From Caldovatus sediminis (GTDB taxonomy: Bacteria; Pseudomonadota; Alphaproteobacteria; Acetobacterales; Acetobacteraceae), in contig NZ_BMKS01000002.1 of NCBI RefSeq assembly GCF_014644455.1, positions 62,001-126,000 of the forward strand: a stretch of DNA of 64,000 bases. Reading direction: 5' to 3'. Shown piece after piece: positions 1 to 8,175 of the stretch. The position numbers and the translations under genes were made by a program. Under the pieces are notes generated by a model. It made no database searches. It was not told where the DNA came from and saw only the letters and a list, made by a program, of their open reading frames with translations. How positions within the stretch are numbered: the stretch's first letter is position 1; each line of letters begins with the position of its first letter.

Positions 1-2
1 AG

Positions 3-1628
3 CTCTCCGACGCGCTGCTGGAGATGCTCTCGCCGCACCTGCTCGCGCCGGTGCCGTCCATGACCACGATCCGCCTCGGCGCCGCCCCGGGCAACCCGGC
101 GGTGCTGCGCGTCCCCCGCGGCCTGACGCTGGAGACCGAGCCGGTGCGCGGCGAGCCGATCCGCTTCCGCACCTGCCACGACGTCACGCTCTGGCCGCTC
201 GCGATCGAGCAGGCGCGGCTCACCGGCCTGCCGCTGGTCGCCCCGGCCAACCCGCGCGCCCAGGGCGCGGTCGCCTGCCTGCGGCTGGTGCTGCGCAGCG
301 CCGTGCCGGAGCTGCCGATGGCGAAGTACGCGCCGGACCGGCTGCGCCTCCACCTGCGGGGCGGCGGCACCGCGGCGGCGCAACTGCACGAGCTGCTCTG
401 CACCTCCACCCTCTCGGTCGCGCTGGCCGACGGGCCGACCGACCCGAGGCCGACGATCCTGCCGGCCGAGGCGCTCGGCGCGGCGGGGTTCGAGGCGGAG
501 GAGGCGGCGCTGCCCTGGCCGCGCCGCGCCTTCGCCGGCCACCGGCTGCTGACCGAGTACTTCGCCTTCCCGGAGAAGTTCCACTACGTCGACCTCTCCG
601 GCCTGCAGGAGCGCACCGCGCGCCAGGAGAGCGACCGCCTCGAGGTCTTCGTCTACCTCTCGCGCGCGGCCGGCGAGCTGGAGCGCATCATAACGGCGGA
701 GAACTTCGCCCTCGCCTGCACGCCGGCGATCAACCTCTTCCCGCAGCGCTGCGAGCCGATCGCGATGGACGGCACGCAGTCGGAGTGGCTGGTCCTGCCC
801 GACGCGCGCCGGCCGAGCGCGCTCGAGGTCTACGCCATCGAGCGGGTGCGCGAGAGCCGCCCCGACGGCTCCCGGCGCGAGGTCCTGCCCTTCCACCGCC
901 TCGGCCGCAGCGACGCCGCCGCGGCCGACGGCGACGCGCATTCCGATGTCCACTACCTGGCGCGGCGCGGGCCGGCCGCCTCGCCGCTGACCGGCACCCA
1001 GACCACGCTGATGCTGCGCGACGCCGCCTTCGACCCGGCGCGGCCCGCCGATGCCGTGCTGACGGTGGAGGCGCTGTGCTGCAACCGCGACCTGCCCGCC
1101 ATGCTGCCCTTCGGCGGCGGACAGCCGCGGCTGCGCGTCGCCGAGGGCGGCTCGCCGGTGGCCCAGGCGGAGTGCCTGTCGCCGGCCACGCCGACGCTGC
1201 GCCCGCCGCTGCGCGAGCGCTCGGCCTGGCGGCTGATCTCGCACCTCGCGCTCAACCATCTCTCGATCGCCGGCGGCGAGCACGGCGCCCGGGCGCTGCG
1301 CGAGATCCTGCGCCTGCACGACCTGCGCGACAGCGCGGAGAGCCGTGCCGCGCTCTCGGCGCTGCTCGCGGTGGACGCGGCGCCGGGGGTGGCGCGGCTG
1401 CCGGGCGGCAGGCCGGGCGCCTTCGCGCGCGGGCTGGAGGTGACGCTGACCTTCGATCCGCAGGCCTGGCAGCCCGGCGGCCTCTACCTCATGGCGGCGG
1501 TGCTGGAGCGCTTCCTGGCGCTGCAGGCGACGGTGAACGCCTTCGTCCGCACGAGCGTGGCGCTGCGCGGCCGCCCCGGCCTGGTGGCGCGCTTCCCGCC
1601 GCGCAGCGGCACCCGGACGCTGCTGTGA
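3..1628 (+). CDS. tssF: TssF, type VI secretion baseplate subunit (5' end outside window)
   Basis: TssF (VasA/ImpG family) forms the T6SS baseplate wedge with TssG, TssE and TssK, on which the contractile sheath polymerises. The visible reading frame is open to the left edge, and an internal ATG at 24 is not the true start because in-frame coding continues upstream of it. About 541 residues are present against roughly 580-620 for the family, so only a short N-terminal piece is missing. Family hallmarks are the segment around FPEKFHYVDLSGL (about residue 190 from the ATG) and the proline-spaced PHLLAPVPSM near the beginning. The stop overlaps the tssG start by 4 nt (GTGA), so the two are translationally coupled. 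The rest of the T6SS cluster must lie to the left. Confidence 0.87.
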   Translation, partial: LSDALLEMLSPHLLAPVPSMTTIRLGAAPGNPAVLRVPRGLTLETEPVRGEPIRFRTCHDVTLWPLAIEQARLTGLPLVAPANPRAQGAVACLRLVLRSAVPELPMAKYAPDRLRLHLRGGGTAAAQLHELLCTSTLSVALADGPTDPRPTILPAEALGAAGFEAEEAALPWPRRAFAGHRLLTEYFAFPEKFHYVDLSGLQERTARQESDRLEVFVYLSRAAGELERIITAENFALACTPAINLFPQRCEPIAMDGTQSEWLVLPDARRPSALEVYAIERVRESRPDGSRREVLPFHRLGRSDAAAADGDAHSDVHYLARRGPAASPLTGTQTTLMLRDAAFDPARPADAVLTVEALCCNRDLPAMLPFGGGQPRLRVAEGGSPVAQAECLSPATPTLRPPLRERSAWRLISHLALNHLSIAGGEHGARALREILRLHDLRDSAESRAALSALLAVDAAPGVARLPGGRPGAFARGLEVTLTFDPQAWQPGGLYLMAAVLERFLALQATVNAFVRTSVALRGRPGLVARFPPRSGTRTLL

Positions 1629-2863
1629 CCGACGAGACCATCATCGTCCGGCGGCCGGCGCCGCCGCCCGCTTCCGGATCGCCGAAGCCGCGGCCGGGAG
1701 AAGGCGCCGCGGCGGCGCCCGAGGCCGCCGGTCCGGCGCCGCCGGCGGAACGCCAGGCGCCGGACGCCGCGCCCTCGCTGCTCGAGGCCGCGCTCGAGGC
1801 GACGGAGGGCGCGGCGGCCGAGCGGGCGGCGGCGGCGCGCCACGCCACCGCGGCGGGACCGCCGGTGCCGGACGAGCCGGACGATCCGCCGCCCGCGCCG
1901 GTGCTGCGGGCGATGGCGCCGGCGCAGCGTCTGGCGCGCGAGCCGACCCGCTTCGCCCTCGACCAGGCGATCGCCGTCGCCGCGCGCGTCGCCCATGGCG
2001 CGGCGGGCGCCGACCCGCTGGAGCTGCGCTACCGGAGCTGGCCGCGCCTCGGCCTGCCGGCCGGCGAGGTGGTGCAGGCGCAGCCCGAGACGGGCGAGCT
2101 GACGGTCGCCGCCTTCGGCCTGATCGGCCCCGGCGGGGTGCTGCCGCGCCACGTCACCGCGACGGTGGGGGCGGAGCTGCGCAAGCGCTCGACCGCGCTG
2201 CACGCCTTCCTCGACATGAACGCCCGGCGCTTCGTCGGGCTCTACGCCAAGGCCGGCGCGAAGTACCGCCCGACGCGCAACCCGGTGCCGGCGGAGACGG
2301 TGCTGGCCGCGGCGATCGGCATGGCCACGCCCGGCCTGGAGGGGCGGATCGCGCCGCCCATGCCGACCCTGCTCTACCACGCCGGCAACCTCGCGGCCCG
2401 CACCCGCTCGGCGGAGCGGCTGCGGGCGATGCTGGAGGAGGAGACCGGCGGGCGCGTGGACATCGAGGAGTTCGCCGGCGGCTGGCTGCGCCTGCCGGAG
2501 GAGGAGCAGACGCGCCTCGGCGGCGGGCGCACCGGGCGGCACGCGGCGCTCGGCCAGGGCGCCGCGGCGGGCTCGCAGGTCTGGGACCCGCAGGCGCGCT
2601 TCGTCATCCGCATCGGCCCGCTGCGCCGCCCGGCCTTCGAGGCGCTGCTGCCGGGCACGCCGCGATACCGGACCCTCGTGGACCTGACTCGGCTGTTCGT
2701 CGGGCTCGATGTCGGCTTCGCGCTGAACCTGGTGCTGGCGAGGGAGGAGATCCCCCCGCTCGCGCTCGGCGGCGGGGTGGCGCGGCTCGGCCAGACCTCC
2801 TGGCTCTGCAGCGCCGCGCCGCGGTCGCGGGACGGGACGGAACCGATGTTCGACGCGCGCTAG
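1625..2863 (+). CDS. tssG: TssG, type VI secretion baseplate subunit
   Basis: TssG (VasB/ImpH family) pairs with TssF in the T6SS baseplate. I chose the GTG at 1625, which overlaps the tssF stop as GTGA; the frame is open further upstream but there it only shadows tssF. The protein is 412 residues. The TssG core starts near residue 100 (RFALDQAIAVAARVAHGA) and includes the characteristic GLIGPGGVLPRHVT, the following helix with FLDMNARRF, and KYRPTRNP. The first ~95 residues are a Pro/Ala-rich, probably disordered extension absent from typical ~330-residue TssG proteins. The stop is 28 nt before the next gene. Confidence 0.86.
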   Translation: MTDETIIVRRPAPPPASGSPKPRPGEGAAAAPEAAGPAPPAERQAPDAAPSLLEAALEATEGAAAERAAAARHATAAGPPVPDEPDDPPPAPVLRAMAPAQRLAREPTRFALDQAIAVAARVAHGAAGADPLELRYRSWPRLGLPAGEVVQAQPETGELTVAAFGLIGPGGVLPRHVTATVGAELRKRSTALHAFLDMNARRFVGLYAKAGAKYRPTRNPVPAETVLAAAIGMATPGLEGRIAPPMPTLLYHAGNLAARTRSAERLRAMLEEETGGRVDIEEFAGGWLRLPEEEQTRLGGGRTGRHAALGQGAAAGSQVWDPQARFVIRIGPLRRPAFEALLPGTPRYRTLVDLTRLFVGLDVGFALNLVLAREEIPPLALGGGVARLGQTSWLCSAAPRSRDGTEPMFDAR

Positions 2864-2891
2864 GCGCGCACCGCCGGAAGGGATTCGTCGC

Positions 2892-4406
2892 GTGGGGCAC
2901 CCGCACTGGTTCGACGGCTACACGGCCGACACCCCCTACACGGCCGGCTACCATCCGGCGCAGTCGCCGACCGTCATCGGCCTCGTCTGCGCGGTCTGCG
3001 ACGTCGCCTGGGCGCCGCCGGACCGCGAGGCGCTGACCGTGATCGACCTCGGCTGCGGCCGGGGCGTCACCGCCTGCGCGCTGGCCGCGGCCAATCCCGG
3101 CTGGCGCGTCGTCGGCGTGGACTTCCACCCGGCGCACATCGGCGACGCGCGCGAGTTCGCCGCCGAGGCGGGCATCGAGAACGTCGCCTTCCTCGAACTC
3201 GACCTGACGCGGATGGACGAGGCGGCGGCGGCGCGGCTGCTGCCGCAGGCCGACGTCATCACCGCGCACGGCCTCTGGACCTGGGTCTCGGACGCGGTGC
3301 GGGCCGGGATCATCGCCGTGCTGCGCGCCTGCCTGGTCAACGGCGGCGCGGCGATGATCAGCTACAACGCTCTGCCGGGCTGGTCGCAGGGGCTCGTCGT
3401 GGCGCGGCTGATTCAGGCCGCCGCGGCGCAGCGCCTCGGGCCGAGCGACCAGCGCGCCGCCTCCGGCATCGAGGCGCTGAGGGCCTTCCACCAGGCCGAG
3501 GCCTACCACCTCCGCGACAACCCGACCGTGGAGCGGCTGCTCGTGGGCGGGATCGGCAACACCACCGCCTACGTCGCGCACGAGTACCTGCCGCAGCACT
3601 GGCGTCCGGCCTGGGCGGGCGATGTCCACCGCGACCTCGCGGAGGCGCGGCTCGACTTCGTCGGCAGCAGCGCCGTGGAGGAGAACTTCCCCACCCTGCT
3701 GCTGACCGAGAAGCAGCGCCAGGCGGTGGCCCTGATCCAGGGACCCGAGCGCGAGACCGCGATCGACGCCTGCATCCGCCGCGTCTTCCGCCAGGACGTG
3801 TTCGTGCGCGGCCGCCGCCGCGACTTCGGCGTGCCGCGGCTGAGCGGGCTCCGGCTCGCCCTCCTGGTGGCGCGCGAGAAGGTCAGGCCGGCGGTGCGCA
3901 CCCATGTCGGCGAGGCCTCGCTGCCGCCGCATGTCGCGGACCCGGTGCTCGATGCCCTGGCGGAGCGGCCGCGCGCCATCGGCGAGCTCCTGACCCTGCC
4001 CGGGACCGAGAATACGACGGCGGCCGAGATCGTCGCCGTGCTGGTCGGCGGCGGCTGGGCCATGCCGCTGTGGCGCGACGTGCCGGCGCTCGACTCGGCG
4101 GCGGCGGCGCGGGCGCGGCGCTACAACCGTGCGGCGCTGCGCCGTTACGGGGCGGACGCGATGGCCGGCGGCGGACGGCTCGGCCTGGTGGTGCCGGCGG
4201 CGGGCTGCGCCTATCCCTGCCCGGCGGACGAGCTGGCCGCGGCGGTGATGCTGCAGTCCGCCTTCGAGGCCGGCGAGCCGCCACCGGACATCGAGACGAT
4301 CCTCGGCCGCCTGATGCGCGCCGACGCCGCGGAGGAGGCGCGCGCGGGCTTCCGCGAGCGGCTCGCCGCCCGCCTGCCGGGATGGCGGGCGGCGGGAGTG
4401 CTCTGA
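2892..4406 (+). CDS. Class I SAM-dependent methyltransferase with methyltransferase regulatory domain
   Basis: A Rossmann-fold methyltransferase of 504 residues. Motif I (VIDLGCGRGVTACALA) is at about residues 50-65 and the acidic end of strand beta-2 is GVDFHP. The region from about 215 to 300 fits the 'methyltransferase regulatory' module that accompanies this subfamily, followed by a C-terminal domain of winged or dimerisation type. The N-terminal WFDGYTADTPYTAGYHPAQSP pattern is usual for this group, some of whose members methylate protein lysines; the substrate here is unknown. GTG start at 2892 behind a GGAAGGGA ribosome site. It follows tssG by 28 nt on the same strand, so it may be co-transcribed with the T6SS genes and could modify a T6SS component or effector; that link is inference. 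Confidence 0.8.
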   Translation: MGHPHWFDGYTADTPYTAGYHPAQSPTVIGLVCAVCDVAWAPPDREALTVIDLGCGRGVTACALAAANPGWRVVGVDFHPAHIGDAREFAAEAGIENVAFLELDLTRMDEAAAARLLPQADVITAHGLWTWVSDAVRAGIIAVLRACLVNGGAAMISYNALPGWSQGLVVARLIQAAAAQRLGPSDQRAASGIEALRAFHQAEAYHLRDNPTVERLLVGGIGNTTAYVAHEYLPQHWRPAWAGDVHRDLAEARLDFVGSSAVEENFPTLLLTEKQRQAVALIQGPERETAIDACIRRVFRQDVFVRGRRRDFGVPRLSGLRLALLVAREKVRPAVRTHVGEASLPPHVADPVLDALAERPRAIGELLTLPGTENTTAAEIVAVLVGGGWAMPLWRDVPALDSAAAARARRYNRAALRRYGADAMAGGGRLGLVVPAAGCAYPCPADELAAAVMLQSAFEAGEPPPDIETILGRLMRADAAEEARAGFRERLAARLPGWRAAGVL

Positions 4407-4421
4407 AGGGTCGGGCCGCGG

Positions 4422-4434
4422 CGGTCCGGGACCG
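4422..4434. terminator. Small hairpin between convergent genes
   Basis: A perfect inverted repeat CGGTCC-G-GGACCG lies in the 35-nt gap between the methyltransferase stop and the convergent SDR stop. There is no T-run, so it could only be a weak or Rho-assisted terminator. A one-base loop is also sterically tight. Low confidence. Confidence 0.2.
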
Positions 4435-4441
4435 GCGGGCG

Positions 4442-5206
4442 TCAGCGTCCGCCCGCGACGTCGAGCGTGGTGCCCGTGATGTAGCTCGCCTCGTCGGAGG
4501 CGAGGAACAGCACCGCATCCGCGACCTCGCGCGGCCGGCCGACGCGGCGCATCGGGACCAGGCGGTTCGGGCTGAGCTCGAGCGTCCGTTCCATGCGCGC
4601 GAAGGCCGCGCGGGTGCGGTCGGTCTCGATCGGACCCGGCGCGACGGCGTTGATGCGCACGCCGAGGTGCGAGACCTCCATCGCCACGTCGCGGACGAAG
4701 CCGTGGATGCCCGCCTTGGCCGCGGAATAGGCGGCGGCCCCGGTGTCGGCCGCCGACCAGGGCGTGCCGTTGCGCGAGCCCGAGGACATGCAGACGATGC
4801 TGCCCCTCCGGCGCGCCATCATCGAGGGCAGCACCGCGCGGGTGCAGAGGAAGGCGGAGCGCAGGTTCAGCCGGATGGTGAAGTCCCAGTCCTCGGCCGA
4901 CATCTCCCAGATGCGGGCGTTGCGCGCGCCGCCGACGTTGTTCACCAGGACGTCCACCGGGCCGCATTCCTCCGCGATGCGGGCGAAGGCGGCCTGCACG
5001 ACGCCTTCCTCGGTGACGTCGCCGGCCTGGGCGAGGACCGCGACGCCCTGGCCGCGCAGTTCGGCCGCGGCGCGCTCCAGCCCGGCCGCGTCGAGGTCGA
5101 GCAGGGCGAGCCGCGCGCCCTCTCCGCCGAGGCGGCGCGCGATGGCGGCGCCGATGCCGTTCGCGGCTCCGGTCACGACGGCGAGGCGGTCCTGCAGGCG
5201 GCCCAT
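4442..5206 (-). CDS. SDR family NAD(P)-dependent oxidoreductase (FabG-like)
   Basis: A classical short-chain dehydrogenase of 254 residues. The cofactor motif TGAANGIG is at residues 12-19, NNVGG at 89-93, the catalytic serine near 142, and the Y160-x3-K164 pair in AAYSAAKAG. It ends in the usual DVAGGR-type C-terminus. The ATG at 5206 was chosen over an in-frame upstream extension because it has an AAGGAG ribosome site 8-9 nt away and gives the normal family length. Acidic residues after strand beta-2 (LLDLDA) suggest NAD+ preference. Substrate unknown. It is divergent from the molybdopterin oxidoreductase across a ~200-bp shared promoter region. Confidence 0.85.
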   Translation of the reverse strand: MGRLQDRLAVVTGAANGIGAAIARRLGGEGARLALLDLDAAGLERAAAELRGQGVAVLAQAGDVTEEGVVQAAFARIAEECGPVDVLVNNVGGARNARIWEMSAEDWDFTIRLNLRSAFLCTRAVLPSMMARRRGSIVCMSSGSRNGTPWSAADTGAAAYSAAKAGIHGFVRDVAMEVSHLGVRINAVAPGPIETDRTRAAFARMERTLELSPNRLVPMRRVGRPREVADAVLFLASDEASYITGTTLDVAGGR

Positions 5207-5355
5207 GGTGCGCTCCTTGCGGCGGGGAGGGCAGGGCGGCGCGCGGCCGCTCCCGGTGCGCGCGAGTGTGCTGCGGGCGAGGGAGGGTGGCAAATCCCCC
5301 GCCGCGCCGGACGCGCGGGGGCCGCGGCGCGTCGCCCCCGGCCGCCGGCGGCCCC

Positions 5356-5384
5356 TTGCATCGCGCCTCTCCGCCGGCACCTAT
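5356..5384 (+). promoter_or_regulatory. Candidate promoter for the molybdopterin oxidoreductase
   Basis: TTGCAT (5356-5361) is followed after 17 nt by ACCTAT (5379-5384) in the divergent gap, about 20 bp upstream of the start codon. A GGAGG ribosome site lies just before the ATG. The -35 half is fair and the -10 half is weak. Confidence 0.25.
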
Positions 5385-5404
5385 GCCGGGACGGAGGACG
5401 CGCG

Positions 5405-6082
5405 ATGGCGGAGCACGAGACCGACGACATCCCCCTGGCCGGCCGGGTCCGCGAGAAGCTGGTCGAGCGCAAGCAGGACTGGGCGCGCGAGGGCCGGCTG
5501 CTGACCGGCACCACCGCCGATCCCTCGCGCCAGCGCCTGCCGCCGGGCCAGACCCTGGTGCGCGACTGGCCGGTGCTCGACCTCGGCGTGCAGCCGGACG
5601 TCGCGCGGGAGAAGTTCCGCCTGCGCGTCGAGGGGCTGGTGGAGAACCCGCTGCGCCTCGACTGGGAGGGCTTCCTGGCCCTGCCGCAGGAGGAGCAGGT
5701 CTGCGACATCCACTGCGTCACGCAGTGGTCGCGCTACGACAACCGCTTCGCCGGCGTGAAGGCGCGCGCGCTGCTCGCCCTCGCCCGGCCGAAGCCGGAG
5801 GCGCGATTCGTCGTCCTCCACGGCTACGACGGCTACACGACCAACCTGCCGCTCGGCGAGTTCGACGCGCCGGACGCGATGCTCGCCCATTCCTGGGAGG
5901 GCAGGCCGCTGACGCGCCAGCACGGCGGGCCGGTGCGGGTGGTGGTGCCGCGGCTCTACTTCTGGAAGAGCGCGAAGTGGGTCACGCGCATCGAGCTGCG
6001 CGCGGAGGACCAGCCCGGCTTCTGGGAGGTGCGCGGCTACCACAACCACGGCGACCCGTGGCTGGAGGAGCGCTACGGCTGA
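5405..6082 (+). CDS. Sulfite-oxidase-like molybdopterin-dependent oxidoreductase
   Basis: A 225-residue protein of the oxidoreductase molybdopterin-binding (SUOX/MsrP-like) fold. The conserved molybdenum-ligand cysteine is C104 in DIHCVTQWSRYDN. Other family segments are HGYDGYTTNLPL, LTRQHGGPVRVVVPRLYFWKSAKW and the C-terminal GYHNHGDPW. No signal peptide or Tat motif is visible and there is no haem or dimerisation domain, so this is the short cytoplasmic-looking type common in proteobacteria and archaea. ATG at 5405 with GGAGG just upstream; the longer upstream frame is non-coding in character. The electron acceptor and substrate cannot be read from the sequence. Confidence 0.85.
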   Translation: MAEHETDDIPLAGRVREKLVERKQDWAREGRLLTGTTADPSRQRLPPGQTLVRDWPVLDLGVQPDVAREKFRLRVEGLVENPLRLDWEGFLALPQEEQVCDIHCVTQWSRYDNRFAGVKARALLALARPKPEARFVVLHGYDGYTTNLPLGEFDAPDAMLAHSWEGRPLTRQHGGPVRVVVPRLYFWKSAKWVTRIELRAEDQPGFWEVRGYHNHGDPWLEERYG

Positions 6083-6130
6083 CGGCTGGCGCCGCTGCCG
6101 CGCCGGCGCCGGCGGACGGACGCGGCGCCC

Positions 6131-7183
6131 TCAGCTCGCGGCCGTTCCCGCGCGCGCCGGCGGCAGCCGGGACAGCACCTCCGTCCTGACCCGCCGCGCC
6201 AGGCCGCCGCGATGCGCCGCGTCGTTGCGGGCGATGTAGGCGCGCGCCGCCTCGTCGAGGCGGTACAGCGCCTCCGTCCCCGGCGCGGGGCGGAAGGCGC
6301 GGGCCATGCGGACCGCCGCCGGCCCGGCGCGCAGCCCCTGCGCCAGCACGCCGTTGCGCGCGCCCTTCGCCTGGTAGGCCAGGAAGCGCGGCAGCAGCGC
6401 GAGCGGCGAGGCGCCGAACTTCATCTCGATGTAGAGCCGGTTGCGCACGTAGTGGAACCAGCGCGTGCCGGTCCAGGCGAAGCGCCGCTCCGGGCTCACC
6501 TTGTGGCGCACGGCGATGTCGCCGCGGTAGCGGATGCGCCGGCCGAGCGCGATGGCGCGCAGGCAGAAGTCGTACTCCTCCCAGCAGAAGAACAGCGCGT
6601 CGTCGTAGCCGCCGCAGCGCGCGAAGTCCGCGCGCCGGATCGCGTGCCCGGCGCCGACGAAGGTGACGGCGTCGAAGCCCTGCGCCGCGCGCGGCAGCAG
6701 CGCGGCGGGGTAGCCCCAGGAGGAGAGGTCGTCCTCGCCCGTCGCGTGCACCAGGATTCGGCATCCCACCGCCGCGAGGCCCGCATCCTCGTCGAGGGCG
6801 GCGACCGCGCGGGCGAGGGTGTCCGGGCCGTCGAACTCCGCGTCGTTGTCGAGGGCGAAGACCACCCGCCCGCGGCCGAGCGCCGTGGCGCGATTGCGGC
6901 CGCCGGCCACGCCCCAGTTGCGGTCGAGCCGGACCAGCGTCGCGTCCGGCGCGCCGCGCACCGCCTCGGCGAGGCGCTGCAGGCTCTCGGGCCTGCTGCC
7001 CTGGTCGGCGATCCAGACATGCTTGGTCACGCCGGCCTGGGCGCGGGCGGAGGCGATCGCCTCGATCGTCTCCTCCGCGCGGTCGAGCGCCAGGATGACC
7101 ACGTCCGCCGCGTAGCTGCCGGCGGGCGGCGCCGGCGCGCCGGCGACGTGCCGGGGCGCGGGATAGGGCGGTGGCCAGGTCAT
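6131..7183 (-). CDS. Glycosyltransferase family 2 (rhamnosyl/galactosyl type)
   Basis: A 350-residue GT-A fold glycosyltransferase that transfers a nucleotide-activated sugar onto a polysaccharide or lipid acceptor at the cytoplasmic face. The N-terminal catalytic domain starts around residue 28 (VVILALDRAEET). The conserved NWGVAGGRNRA segment and the metal-binding LDNDAEF (DxD) follow, with a putative acceptor site around FCWEEYDFCLRA. No transmembrane segment. Its ATG overlaps the stop of the upstream glycosyltransferase by 4 nt (ATGA), so they are translationally coupled. It ends this minus-strand polysaccharide group. Confidence 0.83.
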   Translation of the reverse strand: MTWPPPYPAPRHVAGAPAPPAGSYAADVVILALDRAEETIEAIASARAQAGVTKHVWIADQGSRPESLQRLAEAVRGAPDATLVRLDRNWGVAGGRNRATALGRGRVVFALDNDAEFDGPDTLARAVAALDEDAGLAAVGCRILVHATGEDDLSSWGYPAALLPRAAQGFDAVTFVGAGHAIRRADFARCGGYDDALFFCWEEYDFCLRAIALGRRIRYRGDIAVRHKVSPERRFAWTGTRWFHYVRNRLYIEMKFGASPLALLPRFLAYQAKGARNGVLAQGLRAGPAAVRMARAFRPAPGTEALYRLDEAARAYIARNDAAHRGGLARRVRTEVLSRLPPARAGTAAS

Positions 7184-8103
7184 TCCAGGCGGGCCTCCTC
7201 CGGCGGCGGCGGGATCGCGAGATAGGCGATGCGCTTCGCCTCGCGCCGCCCGCGCGTGACCGTGTCCAGCACCAGCCCGCAGGCGAGGGCGAGCAGCGCG
7301 GCGAGGGCGAGCGTCGCCGAGAGCACCGCCGTCGGCAGCCGCGGCACCAGGCCGGTGCGCAGGAACTCCTCGAGCACCGGGAGGAACAGCGCGATCGCGG
7401 CGGCGGAGAGCAGGGCGGCGATGGCGGCGAAGAAGGCGAGCGGCCGCTCGCGCTTCACCAGCCCGACGATCGCGCCGAGGATGCGCAGCCCGTCGCGCAG
7501 GGTGCTGAGCTTGCTCGCCGATCCCGGGCGGCGCTCGCGGTACGCCGTGCGGACCTCGCCGATCGGCAGGCCGAGCTCGAGGGCGTGCACGGTGAACTCC
7601 GTCTCCGTCTCGAAGCCGCCGGCGAGGGCGGGGAAGGACTTGACGAAGCGGCGCGAGAAGACGCGGTAGCCCGAGAGCATGTCGCTGATCCGGTCGCCGA
7701 AGACGAGCCGCACCATCCCGGTCAGCACCCGGTTGCCGAGCCGGTGCCCGGGGCGGTAGGCGGCGGCGCCGTCGGCCGCCACCCGCACCCCGGTCACCAT
7801 GTCGAGCCGCCGGGCGAGCAGCATGCGCACCATCCCGGGCGCGGCGGAGGGGTCGTAGGTGTCGTCGCCGTCCACCAGCACGTAGGCGTCGGCCTCGACA
7901 TCGGCGAACATGCGGCGGACGACGTGGCCCTTGCCCTGCAGGGCCTCCTCGCGGACCACGGCGCCGGCGGCCGCGGCGACCTCGCGCGTGCGGTCGCGCG
8001 AATTGTTGTCGTAGACGTAGATCCTGGCCTGCGGGAGGGCGGCGCGGAAGCCGGCGACGACGCGGCCGATCGCCACCTCCTCGTTGTAGCAGGGGATGAG
8101 CAC
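7180..8103 (-). CDS. Membrane-anchored family 2 glycosyltransferase (polyprenyl-phosphate hexose transferase, GtrB/DPM-like)
   Basis: A DPM1/GtrB-like enzyme that would load a hexose onto undecaprenyl phosphate. Landmarks are IPCYNEE, DNNSRDRT, the metal site VDGDDTYDP and DMLSGYRVFSRRF. Two C-terminal membrane helices (about residues 240-260 and 275-295) anchor it. The start is uncertain: the frame stays open up to the stop of the upstream gene (8176-8178), but holds no ATG, GTG or TTG above the GTG at 8103, which falls inside the first beta strand. A CTG at 8145 would give a normal N-terminus, and an ATG at 8159 is one base out of frame. The gtrA gene lies further up the same strand, which fits a flippase/transferase pair. 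Confidence 0.8.
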   Translation of the reverse strand: MLIPCYNEEVAIGRVVAGFRAALPQARIYVYDNNSRDRTREVAAAAGAVVREEALQGKGHVVRRMFADVEADAYVLVDGDDTYDPSAAPGMVRMLLARRLDMVTGVRVAADGAAAYRPGHRLGNRVLTGMVRLVFGDRISDMLSGYRVFSRRFVKSFPALAGGFETETEFTVHALELGLPIGEVRTAYRERRPGSASKLSTLRDGLRILGAIVGLVKRERPLAFFAAIAALLSAAAIALFLPVLEEFLRTGLVPRLPTAVLSATLALAALLALACGLVLDTVTRGRREAKRIAYLAIPPPPEEARLE

Positions 8104-8175
8104 GGCGATCCGCGGCGCGGCGCCGGGGGGATCGTGGGCGGGCAGGGCGGCCTCCTCATGCGCGGCGCCCGCGCG

